From NCBI GenBank assembly GCA_035548675.1, contig DASZSJ010000089.1, positions 35,511 to 99,510 of the forward strand: a stretch of 64,000 nt of DNA. The letters run 5' to 3'. Positions within the stretch are counted from its first letter, which is position 1. Each line of letters starts with the position of its first letter. Under the pieces are notes generated by a model, which saw only the letters and a program-made list of their open reading frames with translations, made no database searches and had not been told where the DNA came from. Shown piece by piece: positions 15,143-24,042 of the stretch. Origin of the DNA: VRUE01 sp035548675 (GTDB lineage: Bacteria; Actinomycetota; Thermoleophilia; Solirubrobacterales; 70-9). Both the position numbers and the translations under genes were made by a program.

Positions 15143-17941
15143 ATGTCCAAGACCGCCGCCAGCACCCCCCAGACCGGTCTGCAGGGCCTCTCGATAGAGC
15201 GGCGGTTTTCGTCTGCCGGCGTGCATCCCTTCGACGAGATCGAGTGGGAGACGCGCGACGCGGTGATCGGCAATCCCGAGAGCCCGGCCTTCGAACAGCG
15301 CGGGGTCGAGTTCCCCAAGAGCTGGTCGCAGAACGCGACCAACATCGTCGCCCAGAAGTACTTCCGCGGGCAGCTCGGCACCGACAAGAGGGAGTCCTCG
15401 GTCAAACAGATGATCGGCCGCGTCGCGGGCACGATCTCGGAGTGGGGCCGTACCGGGGGTTACTTCGCCTCAGCCGAGGACGCCGAGGCCTTCGAAGCCG
15501 AGCTGACCTCGATCCTGCTCAACCAGAAGGCGGCCTTCAACTCGCCGGTCTGGTTCAACGTCGGCTTCGAGGAGCGGCCGCAGTGCTCGGCCTGCTTCAT
15601 CCTCAGCGTCGAGGACAACATGGACTCGATCCTCGACTGGAACACCAAGGAGGGCAAGATCTTCCGCGGCGGCTCCGGCTCGGGGATCAACCTCTCCAAC
15701 ATCCGCGGCTCGATGGAGCAGCTGGCCAAGGGCGGCACCGCCAGCGGCCCGGTCAGCTTCATGCGCGGCGCCGACTCCTGGGCGGGGACGATCAAGTCCG
15801 GCGGCAAGACGCGCCGCGCCGCCAAGATGGTCGTGCTCGACGTCGACCACCCCGACATCGAGCACTTCATCTGGTGCAAGGCCGACGAGGAGAAAAAGGC
15901 GGCGGCGCTGCGCGACGCCGGCTTCGACATGTCGATCGACGGCGACGGCTTCACCTCGATCCAGTACCAGAACGCCAACAACTCGGTGCGGGTCACCGAC
16001 GAGTTCATGGAGGCGGTCGAGGCCGGCGGCGAGTGGCACCTGACCGCCCGCACCACCGGCGAGTCGGTGAAGACGCTCGACGCGCGCGAGCTGATGAACC
16101 AGATCGCCGACGCCGCCTGGCGCTGCGCCGACCCCGGCGTCCAGTACGACACGATCATCAACCGCTGGCACACCTGCCCCGAGTCGGGCCGGATCAACGC
16201 CTCCAACCCCTGCAGCGAGTACATGCACGTCGACGACTCCGCCTGCAACCTGGCCTCGCTCAACCTGATGAAGTTCCGCCGTCCCGACGGCAGCTTCGAC
16301 GTCGACGACTTCGAGCACGCCGTCGACATCGTCTTCCTCGCCCAGGAGATCGTCGTCGGCTTCTCCTCCTACCCGACCGAGGAGATCACCGAGAACGCCA
16401 ACAAGTTCCGCCAGCTCGGCCTCGGCTACGCCAACCTCGGCGCCCTGCTGATGTCCGACGGCCTCCCCTACGACTCCGACGCGGGCCGCAACGTCGCCGC
16501 CGCGATCACGGCGCTGATGACCGGCCGCGCCTACCGCCAGTCGGCGCTGATCGCCGCCGGCGCGACGGGGCCCTACGACGAGTACGAGCGCAACCGCGAG
16601 CCGCACAACGGCGTGATGAGGATGCACCGCGACGCCTCCTACGACGTCGACCCGACCGGGATCAAGGGCGACCTGCTCGAGGCCGCGCAGCGCGCCTGGG
16701 ACGAAGCGGTCGAGTTCGGCGAGGAGCACGGCTACCGCAACGCGCAGGCGACGGTGCTGGCGCCGACCGGGACGATCAGCTTCCTGATGGACTGCGACAC
16801 GACCGGGATCGAGCCCGACTTCTCGCTGGTCAAGTTCAAGGAGCTGGTCGGCGGCGGCCAGATGACGATCGTCAACAAGTCGGTGCCGCTGGCGCTGCGC
16901 ACGCTCGGCTACGCCGAGCCCCAGGTCGAGCAGATCGACGCCTACATCGCCGAGAACGGCACGATCGTCGGCGCCCCCGACCTCAAGGATGAGCACCTGC
17001 CGGTCTTCGACGTTGCGGTCGGCGAGCGGGCGATCAGCCACACCGGCCACATCGACATGATGGCGGCGACGCAGCCCTTCATCTCCGGCGCGATCTCGAA
17101 GACGGTCAACCTGCCGCAGAGCGCCACGATCGAGGACATCGCCGACGCCTACACGCGCGGCTGGAAGGGCGGGCTGAAGGCGCTGGCGATCTACCGCGAC
17201 GGCTCGAAGACGGCGCAGGCACTGCGCACCGACGCCCAGGAGGAGAAGGCGGCCGAGGCCGAGGCCGAGGCGGCGCCGGTCGCCCCGGTCCGCAAGCGGA
17301 TGCCGCAGGAGCGCGAATCGATCACCCACAAGTTCTCGATCGCCGGCCACGAGGGCTACATCACCACCGGCAAGTACGAGGACGGCTCGGTCGGCGAGAT
17401 CTTCCTCACCGACATCGGCAAGGAGGGCTCGACGATGCGCGGGCTGCTCAACGCCTTCGCCACCGCGATCTCGCTCGGCCTCCAGTACGGCGTGCCGCTC
17501 GAGGACTTCGTGCGCAAGTTCAGCTACATGCGCTTCGAGCCGGAGGGCATCACCCAGAACCCGGAGATCCCCTTCGCCAAGTCGATGCCCGACTACATCA
17601 TGCGCTGGCTGGCGAGCCGCTTCATCGAGGACACCGAGACGCTCGAGGACCTCGGCATCCTCACCCAGGAGGTGCGGGCCAAGAAGGATGCCGAGACGAG
17701 CCAGCTCGGCCTCGGCATCCCCACCGACACGGCGAGCCCGGCCAACGGCGGCAACGGGGGCGCCGGCAACGGCGGGAACAAGCCGGCTGCCTCGGCCCTG
17801 ACCGAAACCCCCCCGGTCGTCCCCGCCCGGATGTCCGGCGGCGAGCTCGGCCCGGCTTGCGAACAGTGCGGCGGCATGATGCAGCGCACCGGCAGCTGCT
17901 ACACGTGCTCTTCGTGCGGCAACAACACCGGCTGCGGCTGA
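15143..17941 (+). CDS. nrdJ: Adenosylcobalamin-dependent (class II) ribonucleotide reductase
   Basis: A 932-residue enzyme that reduces ribonucleotides using vitamin B12. Features seen: FNSPVWFNVGFEERPQCSAC (first active-site Cys), GSGSGINLSNIRGS, NPCSEYMHVDDSACNLASLNL (central active-site region with Cys and Glu), and ATVLAPTGTISFLMDCDTTG. The C-terminal tail has a Gly-rich linker and a CEQCGG...CYTCSSCG cluster that would bind zinc and relay electrons. The ATG at 15143 follows a strong AGGAG site. The only ribonucleotide reductase seen here. I found no clear cobalamin riboswitch or NrdR boxes upstream. Confidence 0.97.
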   Translation: MSKTAASTPQTGLQGLSIERRFSSAGVHPFDEIEWETRDAVIGNPESPAFEQRGVEFPKSWSQNATNIVAQKYFRGQLGTDKRESSVKQMIGRVAGTISEWGRTGGYFASAEDAEAFEAELTSILLNQKAAFNSPVWFNVGFEERPQCSACFILSVEDNMDSILDWNTKEGKIFRGGSGSGINLSNIRGSMEQLAKGGTASGPVSFMRGADSWAGTIKSGGKTRRAAKMVVLDVDHPDIEHFIWCKADEEKKAAALRDAGFDMSIDGDGFTSIQYQNANNSVRVTDEFMEAVEAGGEWHLTARTTGESVKTLDARELMNQIADAAWRCADPGVQYDTIINRWHTCPESGRINASNPCSEYMHVDDSACNLASLNLMKFRRPDGSFDVDDFEHAVDIVFLAQEIVVGFSSYPTEEITENANKFRQLGLGYANLGALLMSDGLPYDSDAGRNVAAAITALMTGRAYRQSALIAAGATGPYDEYERNREPHNGVMRMHRDASYDVDPTGIKGDLLEAAQRAWDEAVEFGEEHGYRNAQATVLAPTGTISFLMDCDTTGIEPDFSLVKFKELVGGGQMTIVNKSVPLALRTLGYAEPQVEQIDAYIAENGTIVGAPDLKDEHLPVFDVAVGERAISHTGHIDMMAATQPFISGAISKTVNLPQSATIEDIADAYTRGWKGGLKALAIYRDGSKTAQALRTDAQEEKAAEAEAEAAPVAPVRKRMPQERESITHKFSIAGHEGYITTGKYEDGSVGEIFLTDIGKEGSTMRGLLNAFATAISLGLQYGVPLEDFVRKFSYMRFEPEGITQNPEIPFAKSMPDYIMRWLASRFIEDTETLEDLGILTQEVRAKKDAETSQLGLGIPTDTASPANGGNGGAGNGGNKPAASALTETPPVVPARMSGGELGPACEQCGGMMQRTGSCYTCSSCGNNTGCG

Positions 17942-18134
17942 GCTGCAAAGCGCCCCGCACAAGGGCCTTGGAAGAAGAATTCCGTCCCGTGAACGGCCGA
18001 CACATGGACATGGGCCCGCCGCATTAGGACATGGGGCCCGCCGCATCGCGGGTTGGTTCCAACCAGGCCATCGCCTGGAGCACGCGGTGGCCTGCCACTG
18101 GCCATCTTCGCGTAGCGAATTGGTCGGCCGCTAA
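17942..18134. repeat. Intergenic region with a 20-bp tandem repeat
   Basis: Between nrdJ and the restriction island. The unit ggacatggg(g)cccgccgcat occurs at 18006-18024 and again at 18027-18046. It is followed by a small palindrome GGTTGG/CCAACC at 18051-18064. No gene is seen. This gap is the left border of the lower-GC island. Confidence 0.6.
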
Positions 18135-19001
18135 TCAGATCGGCTCAGTTTCAGCCTGGGTCTGAGCGTCGGTCTCACCGACGATGAGAGTCGGCGCATC
18201 GGTTATCACCCAAGGCTCGGGATAGATACCCCGAGTTCGAAAGGCGGCGCCGATGCGACTGAGGAAACGGTGGAGCGGCTCATGGGGTATCCGCATGAGC
18301 TTGCCGAAGTTCGTGTCCTCATTGAAGTCGTAACCCTCGGACTCCTTCCGTCCATAGCCCGTTTCGTCGACGGGTTCTCCGGCGGCAACCCTTGCCTTGC
18401 CTTGGCGACTGAGGATCGCGGGTGTCTCGTAGTCCCCGAACCAACGACCACCCCCCTCGAGCAGTCTAAAGTCGCGTGCCCGGATGCACTTGATCATGGA
18501 GAACACCCCGAGGTCGATGATGGTGGGGCTGAAGATGTCCTGGTCATCTTCGAGTGGCCGAAGTTGGTATGCAACGACCAAGAGTGCATCTCTTGCAGGC
18601 TCTACGTTCTTGACTGTGACCTTCTGAGTCAATCTCGCAGATGGCTCACGCCGCGTCGGCGGCTTCTTCATCGCAACGCCTTCCGGGTCCACGTACGCGA
18701 GCTTCAACTCCAGTCGCTTTCCCGAACTATGTACGTAGTCCGGGTAGCCCTCGCGATCTCCGAGGATGCCCTCGGCCTTCGTCAGGCCAACGTTCTCTAG
18801 ATCCGCGTTATATGGAAGGAGGGTGGAGAGCTGTGGAATACACGCATCCATCAACGTCCCGACAATGGTTCCTATCTGGGACGGCTCGAACCCAGCTAGG
18901 ATCGAACGTGGAAGGCGCAGGACCTCGATCGGAAGGTTCAGCAACGGGGAGAGGCACTCCTCCAGCTCTTTCAGTTCCGCCTCGGAAATCTCAGTTGCCA
19001 T
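18135..19001 (-). CDS. Probable type II restriction endonuclease (PD-(D/E)XK type)
   Basis: A 288-residue protein starting MATEISEAELKELEE. A nuclease core is suggested by GYPDYVHSSGKRLELKLAYV (residues about 95-115): an Asp after Pro, then E-L-K, the PD...(D/E)XK spacing. No helicase or translocase motifs are present, so it is not HsdR. It overlaps the upstream HTH gene by 11 bp and faces a methylase and specificity gene, which is the main reason for the call. The layout matches AhdI-type systems, where a stand-alone nuclease pairs with a type I-like methyltransferase. GC content is visibly lower than in neighbours, suggesting transfer. Confidence 0.65.
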   Translation of the reverse strand: MATEISEAELKELEECLSPLLNLPIEVLRLPRSILAGFEPSQIGTIVGTLMDACIPQLSTLLPYNADLENVGLTKAEGILGDREGYPDYVHSSGKRLELKLAYVDPEGVAMKKPPTRREPSARLTQKVTVKNVEPARDALLVVAYQLRPLEDDQDIFSPTIIDLGVFSMIKCIRARDFRLLEGGGRWFGDYETPAILSRQGKARVAAGEPVDETGYGRKESEGYDFNEDTNFGKLMRIPHEPLHRFLSRIGAAFRTRGIYPEPWVITDAPTLIVGETDAQTQAETEPI

Positions 19002-19278
19002 AAGGGCCTTCCGCCAACGCCGAACGCAGATCGCCCGGCACAACCGCCTCGAGCTCTATGTCGAGCACGCGGCAGATGTCGAGGACCTCAATAAGGTCCA
19101 CGCGACGATCTCCGGTCTCAATCTTCGAGATGTAAGACTGGGGACGCCCCACCCGTGTCGCCAACTCCTTCTGACCAATCCCCTGGGCTTCGCGGGCACG
19201 CCGGAGGCGGCCTAGCATCTCGACGTATCTGGGATCGTGGATCGACTTCATCGAATATCCCAAGTCAGGTTTCTGCAT
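18991..19278 (-). CDS. HTH regulator, probable restriction-modification controller (C protein)
   Basis: A 95-residue XRE-type protein. The helix-turn-helix is QKELATRVGRPQSYISKIETG, followed by RRVDLIEVLDICRVLDIELE, close to the pattern of C proteins that time the expression of restriction enzymes. It overlaps the nuclease gene directly downstream (11 bp), so the two are co-translated. An alternative start is the Met at 19251. The divergent promoter region shared with the methylase is AT-rich and contains palindromes. Confidence 0.8.
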   Translation of the reverse strand: MQKPDLGYSMKSIHDPRYVEMLGRLRRAREAQGIGQKELATRVGRPQSYISKIETGDRRVDLIEVLDICRVLDIELEAVVPGDLRSALAEGPYGN

Positions 19279-19380
19279 GTCGGAGCAATATCAGCAAAAG
19301 GCTTCTATAAGCGGGGAGAAAACCCAATTTAGGATATATCAAAGTTGAATGACGTCATACAAGAGCAGTAGGGTTGCCGC
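19279..19380. promoter_or_regulatory. AT-rich divergent promoter region of the R-M island
   Basis: About 100 bp between the controller and methylase genes. Perfect palindromes GATATATC (19333-19340) and TGACGTCA (19350-19357) are candidate controller sites. I could not fix the -10 and -35 boxes. Confidence 0.5.
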
Positions 19381-20688
19381 GTGGCGCAGAGACATGGTCT
19401 GCAATCCGGTGATCTTCAGTCGATCTTCGGCCGGCTGGAGGAGCTAGTTCTTGCCAACTCAGGGGAGGACGAGTTCCAGGAGATCTTCAAGCTGCTTGTC
19501 GCAAAGCTCTATACCGAGAAACATCCTTCGGAGTCCATCTGCTTCGGGGTACAGGGGACCCCAGAGGAGACGACCGCTGAGATCAACAAGTTGATCGCGA
19601 TGGCGGCAAATAGGTGGAAAGGCATTGTCGTCGGAGATCCGAGATCCCGTCTGACACCCGACCATCTAGCGATCTGCGTCGAGGCGATTGAGTCCGAGAC
19701 ACTGCTCGACGCGAGCCTGGAGGTTTTGGACGGAGCGTTCGAGTACCTGGTAGCACGCTCTGCGAAGGGCTCGAAAGGACAGTACTTCACCCCGCGTCAC
19801 GTAATCGACTGCTGCGTCCAGATCGCAGATCCCGATGCGGACGAGCTTGTGATCGACCCCGCGTCCGGCTCGGCCGGCTTCCTCGTTCACACGCTCCTTC
19901 ACGTGACCGGGAGCCGCCAGCTTGATGCGGCAGAGTACGCAAGTAGGAACCTCTGGGGCTTCGACTTCGATCAACGCGCGATCCAGGTGGCGAAGGCGTT
20001 GATGCTGCTTGCTGGCGACGGTCATACCAACCTCTACCGCGCGAACAGCCTCCTGACATCGCGAGGGACTCACAGCTTGCCAGCCAATGACGAGGAGGGT
20101 GAGACTCTGATGGGAGTCGAGGACGTTGTAAGGACCCGACTGGGACGCTCCTTCAAGGGCTTCGACATCGTGCTTACCAATCCGCCCTTTGCCGGCGAGA
20201 TCCGGGAGAACAGCCTGCTGGAAGCGTATGACCTGTACCGACCGGGCCGACGCATCGAGCGAGACATCATCTTCCTGGAGCGCTGTCTTCAGCTTCTCCG
20301 CCCTGGCGGGCGCATCGGCATCGTCCTACCCCACAACAAGCTCGGCGGCAGCGCCTGGGCATACGCGCGCGACTGGCTGCTACGCCAGATGCGTGTCGTC
20401 GCTGTTCTCAGTCTGGGCCGGAACACGTTTCTTCCTCACACTCATCAAAAGGCGGACGTCCTTTTCGGCGTCAAACGCGCTCGCCCTGAAGAGCCCTCGC
20501 CCGACGAGGAGATCTTGTTCTTGCTCAGTGAGCGGGCTGGTAAAGACTCGAAGGGAAGGATTGTCGAGAGGGCGGGGAGTGAGCCAGGAGACCCGGCTTG
20601 GACCAGAGCAGATCATGACCTCGACGAGGTGGTGACCGCCTTTCGCGACTTCATTGCCGCTAGCGAGACACCATGGGGGGCGAATTAG
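19381..20688 (+). CDS. Type I-like N6-adenine DNA methyltransferase (M subunit)
   Basis: A 435-residue methylase starting at GTG 19381. An N-terminal helical domain (1-120) is followed by GQYFTPRHVIDCC, the SAM-binding motif DPASGSAGFLVH and the catalytic NPPF (in IVLTNPPFAGEI), as in HsdM. It transfers a methyl group to adenine N6, with target choice by the S subunit encoded next. It overlaps that gene. There is no hsdR-type translocase nearby; restriction is likely done by the small nuclease at 18135. Codon use is less GC-rich than in flanking genes. Confidence 0.9.
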   Translation: MAQRHGLQSGDLQSIFGRLEELVLANSGEDEFQEIFKLLVAKLYTEKHPSESICFGVQGTPEETTAEINKLIAMAANRWKGIVVGDPRSRLTPDHLAICVEAIESETLLDASLEVLDGAFEYLVARSAKGSKGQYFTPRHVIDCCVQIADPDADELVIDPASGSAGFLVHTLLHVTGSRQLDAAEYASRNLWGFDFDQRAIQVAKALMLLAGDGHTNLYRANSLLTSRGTHSLPANDEEGETLMGVEDVVRTRLGRSFKGFDIVLTNPPFAGEIRENSLLEAYDLYRPGRRIERDIIFLERCLQLLRPGGRIGIVLPHNKLGGSAWAYARDWLLRQMRVVAVLSLGRNTFLPHTHQKADVLFGVKRARPEEPSPDEEILFLLSERAGKDSKGRIVERAGSEPGDPAWTRADHDLDEVVTAFRDFIAASETPWGAN

Positions 20689-21347
20689 CCGTGGCTCGTT
20701 TCGCTTCCGCTCGGATTTCGGAGCTGGATAGCGGACTGATCCTCGCCCCCGAGCGGTATGACCCGACGCGTCGCAGTCTGGGCCAAACGGACAAGACCGT
20801 GGGCGACCTTGTCCACCTCGTCAGCGCTCAGATCAACCAGAAAACTGCCGATCCAGCGGCTCGATACCTGGTTCTGGACACGGGTGATGCGCGGGAAGGG
20901 ATCGTTGTGACACAAAAGGAACCCGTCGGCGCAGCCGACATCCGTAGTCCAAAGAAGGGCGTCGAGCCGGGTGACGTCATCATCTCGCGGCTTCGGCCTT
21001 ACCTGAAACAGGTCGCAGTCATTGATGCAGCCCTGTGGTCGAGGACCGATCACGTCGTTTGCAGTACTGAGTTCTACGTCCTACGAGCGAAGGGGCGAGG
21101 AAGCCTCGGTTTTCTTGTCCCCTGGCTGCTTGCCGAGCCCGTCCAGGCCGTCTTGGCGGCCGCGCAGGAGGGGGGACATCATCCTCGGTTCAACAGCGAC
21201 GTCCTGCGCGAGCTCCCGGTGCCCGATGCGGTATGGAGCAAGCGGGGGGAGGCTTCGAAGCGAATGGAAAAGGCTGTCAAATGGCAGCGGCAGGGCGAGC
21301 AGACTGTGCGAGGTCTGATCGAGACTGCCTCCACTGACGGAGGTTGA
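20673..21347 (+). CDS. Half-size DNA specificity subunit (S)
   Basis: A 224-residue protein, about half the length of classic HsdS, with one target-recognition domain: VGDLVHLVSAQINQK, then GDVIISRLRPYLKQVAVI, a conserved HsdS-like segment, and a C-terminal helix (KRMEKAVKWQRQGEQTVRGL). A single-domain S subunit would work as a dimer and read a symmetrical split site, as in M.AhdI. The ATG at 20673 overlaps the methylase by 16 bp. A GTG at 20691 after a GGGGGG run is an alternative. Confidence 0.8.
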   Translation: MGGELAVARFASARISELDSGLILAPERYDPTRRSLGQTDKTVGDLVHLVSAQINQKTADPAARYLVLDTGDAREGIVVTQKEPVGAADIRSPKKGVEPGDVIISRLRPYLKQVAVIDAALWSRTDHVVCSTEFYVLRAKGRGSLGFLVPWLLAEPVQAVLAAAQEGGHHPRFNSDVLRELPVPDAVWSKRGEASKRMEKAVKWQRQGEQTVRGLIETASTDGG

Positions 21348-21446
21348 CGGGTATCGATGCCACCCAGCGTGGCCGGTGAACGCGATCGCGCCGAGAGGTC
21401 GCGTGAGGAAGGGCCGCTGCGATGCGGGAGCGAGCCCGCTCGGGCT

Positions 21447-21483
21447 CTCAGCTGAGCACGACCCCGCTCAGCTGAGCACGACC
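21447..21483. repeat. Tandem 17-bp repeat at the P450 3' end
   Basis: CTCAGCTGAGCACGACC occurs at 21447-21463 and 21467-21483 (20-bp period). The right copy holds the stop codon and last codons of the P450 gene, so a small duplication has copied its C-terminal codons. Confidence 0.8.
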
Positions 21484-22808
21484 CGCGCGTTGTGGCGCGG
21501 GGTCTCGGTGATGGCGCGGCGGAAGACCGGCTCAGGCCTGGGGTCGGCGGGATGGATCCGCCAGCGGCCGACCAGCTCTTTGAGCACGACGGCCATCTCG
21601 AACTGGGCAAAGGAGGCGCCGAGGCAGCGGCGCACGCCACCGCCGAAGGGGATCCAGGTGTAGGTGCCCGGCGGGTTGTCGAGGAAGCGCTCGGGCAGGA
21701 AGCGCTGCGGCTCGGGATAGATCTCCGGGTTGCGGTGGACGAGGTAGACGCTGGGCGCGACCGAGACGCCCGCCGGCAGCTCGTAGCCGCCGATCTCAAC
21801 CGGCTCGGTCAGCCTGCGCAGGACGATCGAGATCACCGGGCGCAGGCGCAGCGTCTCCTGGATCGTCGCGGTGACGTACTCCTCGCGCCCCTCCCCCACC
21901 TCGGCGCGCAGGCGCTCGAGCTTGTCCGGGTTGCGGGTCAGCCGCTCGACCGCCCAGGCGAGCGAGGTCGCGGTCGTCTCGTGGCCGGCGACGAGCAGGG
22001 TGAGCAGCTCGTCGCGCATCTCCTCGTCGCGCATCGGGCTGCCGTCCTCGTGGCGGGCGGAGACGAGCATCGAGAGCACGTCGTCGCGCTCCTCGACGTC
22101 GCCGGCGGCGCGGCGCTCGGCGATCTCGCGGTAGATCAGCCCGTTGACCCGCTCGATGCGGCGGCGGAAGGGGCCGAACCCGCGCACGCGGCCGGGGCCG
22201 ATCAGCAGGACCGGGAGCAGGACCTTGGGGTTGGTGGTGAGGTCGAGGAAGTCGCGCAGGGCCTCGCGCAGCTCGGCCATCCGCTCTCCCCCGCGCACGC
22301 CGAAGACCGTCTGCAGGATGATCTCCAGGGTCAGCGCCTGCATCCGCGGGCGCAGCTCATACGGCGTGCCGCTGGGCCAGTTGCCGATCTCGCTCGCCGC
22401 GATCTCCCGCATCGCCTGCTCGTAACCCTGCATGCGGGCCCCGTGGAAGGGCGGCAGCAGCAGCTTGCGCTGGCTCATGTGGGGCTTCTCGTCGAGTACC
22501 AGGAGCGAGTTGCGGCCGAGGATCGGAGCGAGGATCTGGTTGCCCTCGCCGGCGTGGAAGACCCGCGGGTCGCCGGTGAAGACCTGCTTGACCGCCTCCG
22601 GGTCGGCGAGGATCACCCAGGTCCCTTCGTAGGCGATGCGCAGCGCGAACATGTCGCCGTAACGGTCCTGGCAGGCGTAGAGGAGGCGCCGCGCCTGGCG
22701 CGACCAGATCGCCGTCTGGATCGGCCCCGGCAATGGCGGCGAGGGCGGCAGGCCCCGCTCGATCGCCCCGGGAAGGGGCTGCGGAGCCGTTGTCGTCGCT
22801 GCCTCCAT
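21468..22808 (-). CDS. Cytochrome P450
   Basis: A 446-residue haem monooxygenase. The I-helix motif is LLVAGHETTATSLAWAVE (acidic-alcohol pair ET), the K-helix is ETLRLRP, and the haem-binding loop is FGGGVRRCLGASFAQFE with the Cys ligand. Length and the soluble N-terminus fit bacterial P450s of the CYP110/fatty-acid-like type, but the substrate is unknown. The start at 22808 (MEAATTTAPQP) is chosen because the longer open frame overlaps the divergent esterase. No ferredoxin or reductase gene is adjacent. Confidence 0.94.
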   Translation of the reverse strand: MEAATTTAPQPLPGAIERGLPPSPPLPGPIQTAIWSRQARRLLYACQDRYGDMFALRIAYEGTWVILADPEAVKQVFTGDPRVFHAGEGNQILAPILGRNSLLVLDEKPHMSQRKLLLPPFHGARMQGYEQAMREIAASEIGNWPSGTPYELRPRMQALTLEIILQTVFGVRGGERMAELREALRDFLDLTTNPKVLLPVLLIGPGRVRGFGPFRRRIERVNGLIYREIAERRAAGDVEERDDVLSMLVSARHEDGSPMRDEEMRDELLTLLVAGHETTATSLAWAVERLTRNPDKLERLRAEVGEGREEYVTATIQETLRLRPVISIVLRRLTEPVEIGGYELPAGVSVAPSVYLVHRNPEIYPEPQRFLPERFLDNPPGTYTWIPFGGGVRRCLGASFAQFEMAVVLKELVGRWRIHPADPRPEPVFRRAITETPRHNARVVLS

Positions 22809-22848
22809 CGCGCCTACAGATGAGGCTAGTACGGGCGGCGGAGCCGCG

Positions 22849-22866
22849 TGTGAGGTGCGTCTCACA
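22849..22866. promoter_or_regulatory. Candidate operator between P450 and esterase
   Basis: TGTGAG (22849-22854) and CTCACA (22861-22866) form an inverted repeat with a 6-bp spacer in the 81-bp gap between two divergent genes. No regulator for it is encoded adjacent. Confidence 0.45.
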
Positions 22867-22889
22867 GCAATCGCGTACGCTTTCGCCTC

Positions 22890-23978
22890 GTGGCCCCGAG
22901 GCGGCTCCCCCCGCAGATCGAGCACCGCATCGTGCGCCGGGCATGCGGGCTCTCGCCGCGAACGATCAAGCGCCTGATTGGGCCGCCGCCGCGGCTCGAC
23001 GGTCAGGAGCTGGCGCCCGACATCCAGATGCTGTTGGCGCTGATGCGCATGAACGGGGAGACCTCGCTGGTCGAAGGGCGCACGGCCGAGCAGGCCCGAG
23101 CCGAAAGCCGCCAGGGAGCGCCGATCATCGCCGGACCGCCGCGGCCGATGGCGCGGGTGGAAGCGCTGACGATCCCGGGGGCCGGCGGCGCGATGCCGGC
23201 ACGGCTCTACGTCGCCCTCGGAACCCCGCAGCCACCGCAGCCGCTGCTCGTCTACTTCCACGGCGGCGGCTGGGTGATCGGCGACCTCGACACCCACGAC
23301 GGCCTCTGCCGCTTCCTCGCCGAGCACGGCGGCTGCCGGGTGCTCTCGGTCGAATACCGCCTTGCTCCCGAGTTCCCCTTTCCGATCCCGCTCGAAGACG
23401 CCGTCGCCGCCTTCGCCTGGGCCCATGAGAACGCCGCCTCGCTCGGCGCCGACCCCGACCGCATGGCGGTCGGCGGGGATTCCGCCGGCGGCAACATCTC
23501 CACCGCCCTCTGCCTGCAGAACCGCGACGCCGGCAACCCGCAGCCGGCGATGCAGCTGCTGCTCTACCCGGTCACCGACGCCGTCGGCGGGCAGCAGTCG
23601 CGCGACACCTTCGCCGAAGGGTTCTGGCTCACGCGCGAGGACATGAGGTGGTTCGAGGACCACTACATCCCCGACGGGATCGCCGACGACGACCCGCGCA
23701 CCTCGGTGATGCGTGCGGAGGACGTCTCGGGCCTGCCGCCCGCCTACGTCGCCACCGCGGGCTTCGACCCGCTGCGCGACGAGGGTGAGATCTACGCCGC
23801 GCGGATGCGGGAGGCCGGCGTGCAGGTGGTGCTGCAGCGCCACCCCGGCATGATCCACGGCTTCGCCAACCTGACCGCGGTCTGCCCCAATGCCGGCGCG
23901 GCGATGCTCGAAGTCGCCGGGGCCCTGCGGATGGGACTCGGCCTGACGGCGAGCGAGACGCCGGCCGTCCTCGCCTGA
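22890..23978 (+). CDS. Alpha/beta hydrolase, hormone-sensitive-lipase-type esterase
   Basis: A 362-residue esterase starting at GTG 22890. The oxyanion-hole motif is LVYFHGGGWVIGD, the nucleophile is in VGGDSAGGNIS, the acid is in GFDPLRDEGE and the His is in PGMIHGF, giving the full Ser-Asp-His triad of the HSL family. It hydrolyses short or medium acyl esters in the cytoplasm. It is divergent from a P450 and may share its control through the dyad between them. Confidence 0.94.
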   Translation: MAPRRLPPQIEHRIVRRACGLSPRTIKRLIGPPPRLDGQELAPDIQMLLALMRMNGETSLVEGRTAEQARAESRQGAPIIAGPPRPMARVEALTIPGAGGAMPARLYVALGTPQPPQPLLVYFHGGGWVIGDLDTHDGLCRFLAEHGGCRVLSVEYRLAPEFPFPIPLEDAVAAFAWAHENAASLGADPDRMAVGGDSAGGNISTALCLQNRDAGNPQPAMQLLLYPVTDAVGGQQSRDTFAEGFWLTREDMRWFEDHYIPDGIADDDPRTSVMRAEDVSGLPPAYVATAGFDPLRDEGEIYAARMREAGVQVVLQRHPGMIHGFANLTAVCPNAGAAMLEVAGALRMGLGLTASETPAVLA

Positions 23979-24012
23979 GGCGACCGGCGCGGCCACAACA
24001 AGCTCCTTTCTT

Positions 24013-24036
24013 ATACCCCCAGGGGGTATGTATACT
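24013..24036 (+). promoter_or_regulatory. CsoR-type operator and promoter, possibly leaderless start
   Basis: The perfect palindrome ATACCCCCAGGGGGTAT (24013-24029) matches the A/T-C-tract, G-tract layout of CsoR/RcnR-family operators. It is followed by TATACT (24031-24036), a good -10 box, 7 bp before the ATG at 24043. A transcript would then start at or near that ATG. Confidence 0.7.
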
Positions 24037-24042
24037 CGGCGC

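Noticed and set aside
15470..17941. Long minus-strand frame antisense to nrdJ
   Set aside because: Low-complexity Arg/Gly/Val shadow typical of high-GC coding sequence; no protein motifs.
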